A DNA stretch of 64,000 nucleotides from Haemaphysalis longicornis (lineage: Eukaryota; Arthropoda; Arachnida; Ixodida; Ixodidae): assembly GCA_013339765.2 (NCBI GenBank), contig CM023448.1:108336772-108400771 (forward strand), written 5' to 3'. The notes under the pieces are model-generated. The model was given only the letters and a program-made list of their open reading frames with translations. It did no database searches and had not been told where the DNA came from. The translations under genes and the position numbers were made by a program. Position 1 is the stretch's first letter. Every line of letters begins with the position of its first letter. Shown here one piece after another: positions 21,030 through 32,319 of the stretch.

Positions 21030-22557
21030 AAATGTTTTTATATATCATAGTCGAGAAAAAAAATATCAAAATCAAAATTTTTGTCAAGTTGTCGAAAAAA
21101 ATGATAAAAAAGGACTTGTGTTATCAAACCACCGGTAGTATAAAAAAATTAGGATATACATTTTGTAGGGAAACATTTAAAAAACATGCCCTAGAAGAAA
21201 TTTCAAATTGCGCGGAACAGTTTGTCAGATATAAAAAAATATTAGCACGCACGGTGCTCGTGTCATGCAGTGAAGCCCAACCTCCAATTCAAAATGGGCA
21301 ATTTCTGGTGGTTCCCTGGAAAAAATCTGGTGGTTTGACATAATCAGAGGCACCAATTTGCCCCCACATAATGTACAGACATCTTGTCAATGACTGACTT
21401 TGCATTTACAGTGAGCACAATATTTGGGACAAGCACGCAATGCGGAAAAACATGCATGAAGTTGAAAACGAAACTCCGTGGTTGGTGCTTGTTGACATTC
21501 ACGGTCAGTTATCTCTCAAAACACAAAGTTGAGCTTTATTATCATCTTCTGACTCGCAATTGTAGCCTTGCTTGCAGGAATGAGGTGCGATGCGCTAGAA
21601 TCGTGCGCTGGCAAACTTTGGCCGAGTAGCTGTTGCGCGATAAAAAAGATCAGCACAACAAGCCTCCTCCATTGCAGCGCTACCTAACATTTTTTTAAAT
21701 GAAACAGTACAAAAACTTATCGCAGACTCCGTCCGAATAGACAGTACAACTAAGCAGCAACACTAGACCCCCGGAGATACCCTTGTATGGAAACGAAACT
21801 GGAAGGCGAACAGCTGGCAGTGTGTAAGGCCGGTTTGAAGCGCTGTCTTCGTTGGAACAGATATCTGGTGACTGGGTGTGATCCTTTGACTTGCACCTGA
21901 AGTTCTTATCACAGAAATCGGGTTGGGGGGGGAATCAGGGGCGGCGTGCTTTGTTTGAGATCAGTCGCGGATTCTCAAGGCGCCATGGCAGGTAGCCTTG
22001 AAGTTGGGTAACTGCGTAGTAGCACTAAATATGAATTTCGCGATGCAGAAGCGAAACCGGAACTGTTGTAAACTGTTCGTGAATGGTCCTGGGGTAAGTA
22101 GAACTACCACACAACTTAGAACTATGTGCGCAAAGGCAATAAAACTGCCTAAAATCATAAATTATCTTTGCAAACAGGCACTGCTTGACATTTTCAGCCG
22201 ATTTCTGGGCTTATTACTGTCAGAGTGCGAACCTGACGATTGAAAATCGTTTACTGGTTCACCATGCATATGCATACCCTGATATGCATATGCATGGGTT
22301 ATGAGTGGCACGCATTCTTCGCTGGTAGCAGCGATGTGCGGTGACCACGCCTCCTTTCCACACCCAGGTGATTCAAATGCGTGTCAAAAATCACGTTTTT
22401 GTTGCAAAAATGAAAACAAAACTGATTTTGAAAGGCCATTTTCTGATCTAACTCCAAACAGCTTTACTTGTTTGAGCAACGCCTGGAACACTATGAAAAT
22501 GCGCTCCAAAAGTATCGTTCAAATTGAACGACTTTGAATAAGCGCAGTCGCGAAAGA
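21030..22557 (+). mobile_element. TTAA-type element family X, 5'-truncated copy
   Basis: This stretch is colinear with 34141-35666 and 41875-44651. Shared blocks include AAAATTTTTGTC, AAACCACCGGTAGTA, ATATACATTTTGTAG, GACTCGCAATTGTAGCC-TGCTTGCAGGAA and the right terminus ATAAGCGCAGTCGCGAAAGAG followed by TTAG. The left third, including the CTCTTTCGTTACC terminus, is missing. It contains no intact coding frame. It lies in PEX6 intron 3. Confidence 0.7.
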
Positions 22558-22561
22558 GTTA

Positions 22562-23236
22562 GATAATGGAATGCCCAGCCAAAAATGTTTTCCCTTGTTT
22601 TTTTTCCGCTCTCTCTCCAGGGGCAGTATTCTCGTGTTTTGTCCATTTTGTGTCCGTTTCAAAAGTGTCCATTTTGAGCAAGCCCTGAGTGGCTAAAAGC
22701 AAACACCCATCTGTGACGCCATGCAAGCTTGGCGGAGCTATGAGCCGCGGCTTCTTGGAGCAGACAATTGGGAGCAGGCGATTGGTTGTCGCTTTGTTGT
22801 TGGTTCGCTAGCAGAACAATAAACACATAGAAGATAGTTTAAAATAGGTTTAGTCATTTAAAATGTGTTTACAAGAGCAGTTGCGCAAAAGTCAACCCAA
22901 AGCCCACCTACAACTGGAAGTACGTCAGAATAAAATGGGGGCAAAACGGATGCTTTCAAAACGGACAAACACGAGAATACCGCCCCTGTTCGGTTCGTGT
23001 GTGTGTGCTCGCTCCTGCTTCCCCTTTTTGGAAGGCACCGCTTATTGGCAAGCAAGGGAATTTTCCCAATGCCTTGTTTGTGGCTGCACCGTATTGTTGG
23101 CCTTCACTACTTTGTGGAACTTCGGAGCCTTAGTTCGTGCTTAGTAAGGCCGGGAAGAAGAGGAGCAAACACCGTGTGCGTCTTCTGTGCGTGGCAGTGC
23201 AAGTGCGTTCCCTGCCCTCTCTCCGTCCTCCACCAG
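22562..23236. other. Gene-free part of PEX6 intron 3
   Basis: No protein similarity was recognised. An inverted pair, TCTCGTGTTTTGTCC...TTTTGTGTCCGTTTC (22630-22660) and GCTTTCAAAACGGACAAACACGAGAATACC (about 22951-22980), suggests a small fold-back element of about 360 bp. Confidence 0.45.
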
Positions 23237-23330
23237 GCACCACGTGGTGTTCTTCAAGGTGACGCAGCTGCAGGGACCTGGAGACGCTGCGGGGTACCTC
23301 TGCGATTCCAGGCACACCAGGCTGTACCAG
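23237..23330 (+). CDS. PEX6: PEX6 exon d
   Basis: A 94-bp exon with a strong acceptor (CTCTCCGTCCTCCACCAG|G) and donor (TACCAG|GTGAGG). The first base completes Arg. The translation holds HHVVFFKVTQLQGPGD and GYLCDSRHTRLYQ and ends in phase 0. This is the most diagnostic part before the ATPase. Animal PEX6 has a 'FFKV' strand followed by a short loop and 'YLAD..HT.LY' in the same order (remembered human sequence). GC content is much higher than in the flanking introns. Confidence 0.9.
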
Positions 23331-23523
23331 GTGAGGGGCGCTTGCTGCCCTGTCTTCTTTGCCCCTGTCGCCTGGCTGCTCTGGTGCGTACCTCTAGGGG
23401 GATCAGACAGTCTGAACACCCTATCTCAGGAGAACCGTTTTACAGGATACAAAAGATGTGAACAGAAAAAACTGATGGAGGTAGAAAATGGATAAAGATA
23501 TCAAGGAGGCTAATAGAATGCTA

Positions 23524-23709
23524 CAGTAAAACCTCATTACAAGAGACACTGTTACAAGAGACACTTGGTTATAAGAGACATTCGAATGAAAGCGGTTTGG
23601 TTCGTTTTCGTATGTTTGCCATGTTAGCAACATTGCATACAAGAGACCTTGGTTACAAGAGACACGTTCCTTGGGTCCCTTGAGTGTCTCTTGTAATGAG
23701 GTTTTACTG
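23524..23709. mobile_element. Compact MITE with near-perfect inverted ends and TA duplication
   Basis: The left end is CAGTAAAACCTCATTACAAG and the right end is CTTGTAATGAGGTTTTACTG, exact inverted copies. TA lies on both sides (23522-23523, 23710-23711). Several extra 'TACAAGAGACAC' repeats lie inside. At 186 bp it has no coding capacity and fits a Tc1/mariner/pogo-type MITE. The fresh ends suggest recent insertion into PEX6 intron 4. Confidence 0.9.
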
Positions 23710-23711
23710 TA

Positions 23712-24403
23712 TTAGCATTCTTAAGATCAATGTGTGTTTTCCAAGAGTGCTTGTAAGGCATACTAGTGGCCGGCATAGGACCAGGTGTATGGTTGCAAGG
23801 GTAGTTAAGAGTTAGCAACTCTTGGTCACTCTTCCCAGGCCACTATTTCCAAGAGACGTTATGTGGTTGAAAAGTTTTTGCGCAAACAGCATTCAACTTC
23901 ATCTAATGTATACCACAGTTAATGCATGCTTGTTCTTGTGCAGGGCCTAGCCCGTGTGAGGTATTTTTGCGCAGCTGCGGCGTTGTGCGGTAAAGCCTCC
24001 CTCCTTCCACCAAACAATGGGGGCTGTGGGGGTGAAGTTCGAAAAATTTGTATCTCTTGCAGCAGAGGCAACCTCTATTGCCTTACCATTTGGTAATTTT
24101 ATCACCTCCTCCCACCCTCCCCCCCAAAATATCGAATGCTTCGAGTTGTGAGGTTCCACTGCAAATCGAATCAAAGAGCAAATGTTGAGTATTCAAGGCT
24201 TTCACGTTCGTGCACCTCAAGTATTTGAAAAGTGTTTTGGGGTGGGAAAATGAATTGAATTCGAATCAGGTAGTGTTGTATAGTGGCCAAAACATCAAAT
24301 ATTGAATCAAATATCAAATATCAAAGCTTTTATCTGAAAGAGCAACTACATTGGACACTAAAAAGCACCTGCACATCTCCTTGAGCTCTAAATACACAAG
24401 GTG
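23712..24403. other. Gene-free part of PEX6 intron 4
   Basis: AT-rich with ATCAAATATTGAATCAAATATC-type simple repeats near 24290-24325. The motif AGTGTTGTATAG near 24270 could be the distal end of the hAT element that follows. Confidence 0.4.
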
Positions 24404-26135
24404 TTAAAAGAATTGCAAATTATCATGAAGAAACACAAGCTGCTCCACATGACTTGTCTTCAGGCTCTCTTGCTGTGAGGTCGCAGTGTTTCCTGAAGTG
24501 GAGAACATGCGTTCGCTAGGCACCTCAGTAGCGGGGACAGGAAGGTACTGCAAGGCAATTTTCGCAATACCAGGGTCGAGTGTAGCTTCATGCCCTTTCT
24601 AGTATGTCATTCTTCCTGGTTATCAGGGGCTCATTAAAAGTACTCCTGTACCGCCTGACTTAGGGTCTCGGGTTATTGCACTGGCTTTTCTGTGACTCTA
24701 GCAATTCTACAGTTTCCCAGACTGTTTGCAGGTTTTCCTTAGTGCAGTCATGACTGCTTGGTGGTTTGGAGAATATAGTTGCTGCCTTTGAGACTGCTCT
24801 GAAGGAGAGTCCATGCAATCGGACTCTGCTGCATGCAGCTCAACAACCTGTGTCTGGTCTAAAGAATTGATTCAGAAAGTGGGCTTAAACCTTTGGTCAC
24901 ACAGCGTTGCGAGCATCATAAAGACAGGGAACCTGGACTTCAAGCTCTCAGTAAAGTTTTTGCAAAATGGACCTGCTTCATTTTCTATGTCACGTGTCAC
25001 AGTGTCCCTTTATATTTTGCTCTGTTCCATAGAGAAAAGGAACAACCAACGAAATAATATACTTCTGGCCAGTCAAATCTGCAGTCGCATCTACAATGGG
25101 CAGCAGGGCCTGCACCATGCTTGCTGCAACAGTCCACTCGCTTGGTGAAAGGCAGCTCGCACTAGTTCTGATGTTGCCATTTCGAGGGACACAGCATGTT
25201 TCAGCTCTACCAAACGGCTCAGCATGGCATGTTCACTGTTCCAGTGTGTGTCTACATCTTGAATGAGACTTGCATTTGGTAGGTCCATGTGCGTCTGGCC
25301 GTCTTCGAGTCTTCGAGTTGCCTGAGCACTATGCTTGTAGTGTCCCACTATGGCTTGGACCTTCTTGCACAGTACAGACACAGCAGGGGTCTCTTCTTTG
25401 GAGTCCTTGGCTGCCAGCTGAAGAGTATTTGCCAAGCACTGCAGAGGGGTCCATTCCATTTGGCTCACGGCTGCGCGGATATTGTGGCCATTGTCTGTGA
25501 CCACGTACACGGGCAATTGCTGAGGTTGAGGGACCAGTCCTCGATGATTTGGGTCAAGCAGGTCTTGATGTTGTCTGCAGTGTGGCTTCCTGGCAGGTGA
25601 GCGAATGCCTTGATCGTGAATGGCTGCGTCATGTAGTGGCATGTCAGAGCAATGTAACTTTGACTGGTCCTGGAGGTCCACATGTCAGTGGTGAATGTGA
25701 TCGACTCCACTGAGTTTGCCATATCTGAAGCGATTTCATCCCTGAGTGAGGCAGTTGTGCTTCGGTACAGCTACGGTTCTTGAAAATGTAATCCTATGCG
25801 GGATCTTGTACTTGGGCTGCAGGTGACTCATCAAGTCTTGGAATCCTTTGTTCGCGACGAACTCGTACGGCTGAATATCCCTCGCGATCATATGGGCGGT
25901 GAACATGGTTGTCTGTTTTTTAGCACTGTACAACAAGAGGGCTTTTCCCTTAGTCATACCTCGCAAGGTTTTGTTGGCTTGGACCTTTAGGCCTCTGGTT
26001 TGCCTTGCCTGATTCTTTAAACTTCAGTTAGTGAGCACGGTGCTTGCTCTTCACGTGATTCATGAGTGGGCTTGTCGTGCTTCATGGCGTCTTGAGCGTG
26101 GAGGCGCAAATCTTGCAGATAGCAGAGCACGGACT
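24404..26135 (-). mobile_element. Decayed autonomous hAT transposon (BED finger plus hAT transposase)
   Basis: On the minus strand, from 26135 down, the order is as follows. A BED zinc finger has a C-x2-C pair (AICKICASTLKT) and, after a frameshift, H-x4-H (MNHVKSKH). Next is a hAT N-terminal domain (FTAHMIARDIQPYEFVANKG, 25900-25850). The RNase H-like core follows with FTTDMWTSRTSQSYIALTCH (near 25700) and VYVVTDNGHNIRAAV (near 25500). The C-terminal dimerisation region has LPVPATEVPSERMFSTSGN and VEQLVFLHDN (near 24550-24430), then TAA at 24404-24406. Domain order and spacing match ZBED-type hAT transposases. At least two frameshifts make it inactive. Confidence 0.85.
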
Positions 26136-27390
26136 TGCCTTCTCACACTACAGTACATTACTACTGAACTACACTACTACACTGAAGCACTTGTGATTGA
26201 GGTCACCTCATAAATTAAAGTTTGCCTCGTAGAAAAAATATCCCATTCATGACTCTAAAAGTGGCAGGATAGCTTCTCTATATTTGTTGCTTAGCACAGG
26301 AAATTTTCGAGAATGCTTTTACATGAACGTTCCATTTTTTCTGCTGGCTAGCTATTGAAGCAGGCTTCATAAAATGTAAATGCGAGGTTTCTCACTGGAA
26401 ATTGCTAAATACATATTTGCTTTGATTCGTGACTATAGACGGTATTCATTGAAAAGTTTAGCGGGCGATTTGTTCGCTTGGCAACACTGGAAACTGCCGT
26501 GTCTGTGCTGCTGTGCCTGCACATGAGCATTGTGCCCATGCCTCGCAGAAAAACAAAAAAAAAAAAACACCGGTGTGTGTCATCTGCCCCGTTTCAACCC
26601 GATTCTCGGTCGGGGTGTTAACAGATCTATAAATAATCGCACTCACACTATGTGGGGGCACTCACCTTGCCCTCGAGAACTTTGCATCACTGGAGAATGA
26701 AACCCCGGCTGTGAACAAAAGCGATGCAGCGCACAAGAGGCCGACGCTGCAGACACCTGCGACCATGGATGTCGGCACAAGTGCTCTCTAATGCGTGGTT
26801 CAGTACAAAAAAGACTGGAACAGCAGCATAGCGACACCTCACTCAACACACACCGCTTCGGGATCTCCTCGAGCAAGTCACACCAGCGCCATGTCCGGCG
26901 GTTAACAATGCCGGCTCCAAGGGCGCCATGGGGAGCAGCCAGCGCTTTTTCCACTGCTCAAGTATTCTAGTTCACTGTAGGCGCCACGCAGTCACTCCGG
27001 CTAGGGCCGCTCGATGGAAAGGAGGTTTTCATGAAGCGGCCGTGCTCCCGCGGTCCAGCGCATCTCCCACTTTACCCCGGCAAACATGGGCGAGAGAGAG
27101 AGGGAAGTAATGAGAGGGGGAGAGGGAGGGAGGCGATTCGAAGCTGCTGCCTGCCACGAAATTGTATTCAACTGCACAAGAAAGAACATCCCCCTCGCGA
27201 GGGGCACGATCGAATGCAGAGCATTTCTGGGGGCGCACGACGTTAAGTAGTTTGCGTTACGTTAATGTTGTTGCACTTGTGGCAACTGCTGACGAGAGAG
27301 CGCGGCGATGAGTGCGTTCCAGCCTCGCCGACACCCGGCTTTATCACGCCACGATCGCGCCACGCGCAGGGGTTTCCCCAGGCACCGAAT
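26136..27390. other. Gene-free part of PEX6 intron 4
   Basis: A CAACACTGG motif at about 26483-26491 may be the other terminus of the hAT element, but I could not pair it with confidence. The stretch 26640-27110 is GC-rich without a recognisable protein. GA-rich simple sequence lies near 27088-27132. Confidence 0.4.
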
Positions 27391-27394
27391 CAAG

Positions 27395-27437
27395 GGGGGG
27401 TGCCTCAATGGCTCGGGGGGGGGGAAGGGGGGGGGGT
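27395..27437 (+). repeat. G-tract cluster
   Basis: Three long G runs within about 40 bases (27395-27402, 27415-27424, 27428-27437). Four or more G3 groups can be drawn from them, so the plus strand could form G-quadruplexes. Confidence 0.8.
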
Positions 27438-27702
27438 TCATAAACTAGAAAAGCTGTTTTTTTATCCCACTAGTTAAATAATAGACGTCTGTTAACCAAA
27501 CGCTCATCCCCGTGACGAATCGATATGTTATTTATTTGCAGTTCTTATAATTAAACTTGCACACGTCTTACTTGACGCAGCGTGAAAGCAGCGCTAATTA
27601 TCCAGGGTCCATAAAAACAAAAGCAATTGAAGACCGGGCACATGGTACTAGGCCAAATAAAGACGCTGAAAAAATCTTCGAATATCGAAAGCGTGAAACA
27701 TA

Positions 27703-29321
27703 CAGGGGTGAGACAGCTGCGCATATTGCGCCTTTTTGATACGATTCCATTTGCCTGCGCCAAGCTGCTCCAAAAGCACGAAAACGGCGAAAATTGCGCC
27801 AAACTGCTCCAGAAGAGCCTCAATGGCTCGGATTTTGATGCTCATGTCAGTTTCGGCGGGGACGAAAGCCTCCCGCATCCCGGTCACCGCTTTTATCGGC
27901 GGTCAATCGCAAACACAGAAATGGCACAAATAGAAAGACTGAAACGAAGCAAGCGATAGCTTCTAAAACTCGATTCGCTTTCCGACCGGGTTCGCTGAAA
28001 CGGCCTTCTGGATTAGGCGTCGCTGTGGCAACAAACATGGCCGCCGCCTGATCTGGCTGCTACCAACGCGCTCAGTGCGCATCGCCGATATTTTCCCTGG
28101 TTTATTTTGCGCTATCAGCTGGGTTCCAGTCTTTCATTCTATCTGTTGTGGCTCTGAACAGTGACGTTAACGCGGGGATATGGTTTTAGATTGGTGCCAG
28201 ATTACGGGAAGTTGCGCGGCGCGAAAAAAAAGTTCATTGAAATGTGGGCCCGGGCCTAGGACTTCGGCGTGGTTTGTTCTTGAGTGCGAAACGCGGTGCG
28301 CGCGTCTATAATCGGGTTCGTGAAGTGAATTTTTTGGCTCGTTGTGGTGTTATAAAATGCTGAGGTGTTGCTGTGCTTCGAAGCGCTATCGCGAGCCTCG
28401 GGGATGGAACGGTCGACACGAAAGTGGCGGGCTGTGCTGCGGCGCCGCGACTGTTCACGCCCGCGACTACACGGTTGCCATAGAACGCGACTATAACACT
28501 TGATGTATGCAAAGTGAAATTGAATGCCAGAATCTAGGTGGCTATAGACAGTAACGCTAGTCAAATGACCATAGGGTGAACCTGCGCCCCGGGGGCTGAA
28601 ACGGGTTATGCTGGTTAATTGGGCCATGCGACCGTTAGCTCGAAGTTGCTCAACTGTAGCCGTGACTACAGTCGTTCGTACAATGCAGCCTGGGATTACA
28701 AAAATAATAATTTAGCATTAAAACGGCAAAAAAAATGCCACAATTGCGGAGCCCTTAAATTTGGTAAGAGTTTTAGCAGTCCGTCTGTTCCGTCGTGTAC
28801 GTAGTTACCGTGCTGACCGGGACTTCGTCTGGGTAGGTTTAGGTTAGGTTGGGCATTCGTAGCAGTAGGGGGATTAGTTCCGCGGGCCTGCCTTCGCCCT
28901 GTCCGCGCCTCCTCGCCCTTCTGCGCGCGCAGGCGCTGACCGGTCCCGGTCAACCCGGTAACAAAATAACCAACAGAACAGACGGACTGCTAAAATTCTC
29001 TAATGTTAATGGCAGTTTTGTTGTCAGTGTTGCATGCAGCCGCAACACAATATCACCAGTTAGGAAAAAGGTAGTGCAGTTAGTACTTTGTGATACTCTT
29101 AAAAACTCTTTCAGGTACGGCTGTTTCAGTGTTCTGTGTATTCAAAACTGATTTAAATGTCCACTTGACCCTGCAAATTTCTGAAATAATGATTTTTTAA
29201 GCTCACATGATGATGTATTAAATGTCCCTAACTGCTCCAAATCAAGATTCTTCTGCTCCAAAATCGAAATTTTGCTGCTCCGAAAACTGCTCCCAAATCT
29301 GTTTGGGCTGTCTCACCCCTG
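27703..29321. mobile_element. hAT-like element with CAGGGGTGAGACAGC ends and 6-bp flank repeat
   Basis: The left terminus is CAGGGGTGAGACAGC and the right terminus is GCTGTCTCACCCCTG, exact inverted copies of 15 bases. The flanking hexamer AACATA is present on both sides (27697-27702, 29322-29327). Subterminal blocks repeat 'CTGCTCCAAAA' in both arms. No transposase frame is recognisable, so the 1.6-kb copy is non-autonomous. The terminal CAGGG looks hAT-like, but hAT insertions usually give 8 bp. Confidence 0.75.
28771..28995. mobile_element. Small MITE nested inside the 27703-29321 element
   Basis: The left end TTTTAGCAGTCCGTCTGTTC is matched by GAACAGACGGACTGCTAAAA on the right, a 20-base perfect inverted repeat, with GACCGGGAC/GGTCCCGGTC continuing the pairing inside. 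I could not define a target duplication. The interior includes TTTAGGTTAGGTTGGG. Confidence 0.75.
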
Positions 29322-29329
29322 AACATACG

Positions 29330-30059
29330 AACTTGCCACGAGCTGTCGAAAAAAAGGAAATAAATACGTGCAACGCTAACAGCAAGCTCGGGGGGCGCAC
29401 TTTTGTTTATTTTGCCCGAGGCTACTGCCAAGAAAAGCACACGGGCAGCCCGCGCATGCGCAGATTGATACTGAAAAAGGTCCATACAAGGACTGACAAG
29501 AGTGAAATTTGGGGATTCAAGGGGGGGTGTCCAGAAAAACTAGGGGGGGTCTACACACCCCCTAGGGGGGGTGTAGGGAAATCACTGGCCACGCGCGCGT
29601 GATGCTGACGTCACGATCACGCCACAGATGTTGTTGATCCCGCGACGCGTGCCCCCACCTGTTGGGCGCGAACCGACCGCAGAGAGAGCGCGTGATGCGA
29701 GCGGAGAGTAGGCGAGGGGGAGCGGGGGAGAGGGCACACCTGCGAGCGATGCGGACTACTACGGACGCCTAGAACGGGTGACATCGTGAGTTAAAGAAAT
29801 GCTCTGCATTTAAAATCAAATAATGCTTTTGAAGAAATGCTTCACACATGCGCCGATTCAGATATGATAATAGCGTAGCAGCTAGTTCGTGTGAGGCCTT
29901 CTCCTGAGCCGTGCCGGGCTCGCAGCACTCACACTCCCTATTCTGCACAAGCGCTGATGAATCACAAGCGCCCTTCGAACAAATCACTTGAGTTTGGCTT
30001 TGGCATGGTGAAATTGTCGGCAACGATATTTCTGGTTTTGTCCTTGAACAGGGGATTTG
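29330..30059. other. Gene-free part of PEX6 intron 4 with G-rich blocks
   Basis: G-rich segments (29521-29527, 29543-29549, 29565-29571) resemble those at 27395-27437. The hAT-like element may therefore have split an older G-rich repeat. No coding signal is seen. Confidence 0.4.
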
Positions 30060-30190
30060 ATTTTGATTGTGTGGTTTAACGCGCCGACGCTACACATGTG
30101 ATGAGGTGCACCAAAATGGAGGGCTCCGGATTAATTTTGACCACCTGGGGATCTTTATTGTGCGCCGAAATCTCAAACACATGGGTGTCC
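30060..30190 (-). mobile_element. tRNA-derived SINE (Ruka-like), truncated, reverse
   Basis: The minus-strand body includes GGTCAAAATTAATCCGGAGC and ends TTAAACCACACAATCAAAA. The B box and tRNA head are missing. It lies in PEX6 intron 4. Confidence 0.8.
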
Positions 30191-31047
30191 TTGTACAGGT
30201 GACAGAAACGAAGGGAGTGAGATGGGCGTTCAATAGCATAAGCACGTGACTTGGTCCATCACGATGCAGTTGGAAGGCTCCGAAGCTTTTTACCGCTCTA
30301 CCTAGTTGTGCGACAATGTCAACCGTGTCTGGCAATAGGTAGATCGTGTGGTGCTGCATGAAACAGTATTTGGCATCGAGGCATTACTGTGCGTTTGGTT
30401 GGGCACAGTTTGGAGCATCAAACAGGTCTTGCAGTTGTCATGTATAGTGCTTCATTGGGTGCCAGTGCGGCCAAATACCGCCATCTCGTGGAGCCCGATG
30501 TAACACCAGACGCTGCGGTACATACACGGCAGTGCACACGCAGGGTTGGCCGCAGGCGTGCCACACCAGTGAGTACAACCTATTCGAACAAAATTATTAT
30601 TTGCTTCGTATTCACTTCAAAAACAAAAATCACTATTCATGTACCCCTACCTTGATGTGGCATGCCAGCTGCTGAGGTCAAAAACCCATGCTTCAAATGG
30701 TATTATACTTCAGGCGCCCGCGTTTTATAAAAAAAACAGTGTGCTTCCTCATTGGGTTCTATGGGAGGCAAACCAGTGATCACAAAATGCGTTATATCCA
30801 GTCCCGCACTGTAACCACTTAAAAAGGGCTGTGAGCTCGGCGAGTTGGTGAATAGTCATCATTAATGATGAGCGCACAAAAACCGAACTGTCGGTTACTG
30901 CCTTTTGTGTCTCGTCTTTGTGCACTGACCATTAATCGTGCACCTGTTGTTACATTATAAAATGGTCCGCACCAAGAGCAGAAAGGAGATCGCAGAAACG
31001 AGGTGGCGCTTGGCTGCTCAGCTTGATTGGGGGCGTTGCACGTGCAG
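30191..31047. other. Gene-free end of PEX6 intron 4
   Basis: No repeat or coding similarity was recognised. The pyrimidine tract before the exon e acceptor is weak (GATTGGGGGCGTTGCACGTG). Confidence 0.4.
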
Positions 31048-31199
31048 GCAGGCACCAAGGGGTGCTACGTCCCGGCGGCCATGGCGGCCTACCACCTGGA
31101 GGGTCCCCCGCACCCCGTGTGGGACAGCCCCCAGCCCCCACACCTGGCCCCCACCGTGGAGCGCCTGCAGTCCCTGCTGCTGCCCTTCCTGCGGTCGGG
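31048..31199 (+). CDS. PEX6: PEX6 exon e (linker to the D1 ATPase)
   Basis: A 152-bp exon in phase 0 at the start, with two bases left over, ending TCGG|GTGAGC after the partial codon. The translation begins AGTKGCYVPAA, has a proline-rich loop (PPHPVWDSPQPPHLAP) and ends TVERLQSLLLPFLRSG. This corresponds to the segment of animal PEX6 that leads into the first AAA domain, where human has '...LEALVSELCAVLKPRL' (from memory). A second acceptor AG four bases downstream (31051) would shift into a frame without similarity, so I use the first. Confidence 0.85.
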
Positions 31200-32090
31200 G
31201 TGAGCGAGCGGGGCTGGGCTTAACCGGGTCACCAGGCCTGGCACTGCGCTGAACCCTATCTCTCTTGGGAGTGCAAACATGTGACGGCCACGGTGATGGT
31301 CTCTGGGCTGGGAGGAAGCTCTGCTCTGTGGAAATGGACAGAGCGAGGGGGATAGGCGAGGGAAACAAAGGATGGGGTGAAGCGCTGACGGGGACTGTTT
31401 TTGCGACGTAACTTGTCGGTGCTGGGATTTGCTGCGCTTGTCATGTGGGAAATTTCGCCGAGTATCACGGATGGACTGCAGAGTTGGGTACGCTTCAGTG
31501 TACTGCAAGCATACATGCATTGAGCAGCTCATACGTACTGAAGGGGGTTAGAAAAGTGTGCAAAAAATGTGCTTCCGTCGGAATGATGCTGCCACTTTCG
31601 AATTTTATACAGATATGCCGAGAGGCAATACAGTATGCTCAATCACTCACGCCCCTGCCCTTGAGGCTTGCCTTACACAGCTGTTCTGCGAATTGAAAGT
31701 CACTGAATGCTATGTTTTAAGGAACCTTTGAGACTGCCCTTATAGTCGTGCCTTTTCGCAGCGCAGGCACGGAAGTCGTGCGAACCAAGTGATGCGATGC
31801 CATCAGCTTTGCGCGCAGAAGGCAGCTAGCTATCTCAGATTTTAGCGCTTCACCAGCTTTTGTGCTGTGAAAAGGCTTTTTTATGTAGATCACTCACCTC
31901 TTCAGGCGTACTGTGGATATTAAGTTATTTATAGCAGATGCCTTCATGCCCACTGCTGTGCGTGGAGTAGTGGCGACAATGATTGTCAGGAATTAATAAT
32001 AAAATAATAGCCAGACAACATTTCTCACAATTCATTATGGGGGAGCTGTTTTAGTGTGAGTTTTTTTGTGGCATTTAAGCAACCTCGAAA
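31200..32090. other. Gene-free start of PEX6 intron 5
   Basis: Nothing recognisable. Intron 5 (31200-45640, 14.4 kb) is the longest seen and holds most of the nested transposons. Confidence 0.45.
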
Positions 32091-32127
32091 ATTGATATTA
32101 TAGTTGCTCCAAACACTTTACCATTAG

Positions 32128-32166
32128 TTTCGGAGCATGAAAAATAACATTTTTCATGCTCCGAAA
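32128..32166 (+). repeat. Perfect 17-bp hairpin
   Basis: The left arm TTTCGGAGCATGAAAAA and right arm TTTTTCATGCTCCGAAA are separated by a 5-base loop (TAACA). The surrounding GCTCC-AAA motifs resemble the subterminal repeats of the 27703-29321 element, so this may be a fragment of that family. It is not a terminator in this context. Confidence 0.85.
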
Positions 32167-32319
32167 ATTGCTCAAAATTGTTGAGCATGAGTGACATCTC
32201 TGCATTTGACAAACACTCTGGAGTAACGAGCAGTTGGCTACCTCTGTCACTAAAAAGAAAAGTATACAACCAGTGCACACACCAGGTGATGGCTTGGGGC
32301 GACTTGCTAAGGACGTTAA

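Noticed and set aside
28833..28852. Interstitial telomere repeat (TTTAGGTTAGGTTGGG)
   Set aside because: Only two TTAGG units occur inside a MITE; too short to suggest a telomeric insertion.
32277..32290. Transcription terminator or regulatory hairpins of bacterial type
   Set aside because: The window is clearly eukaryotic intronic DNA; hairpins here derive from transposon ends.
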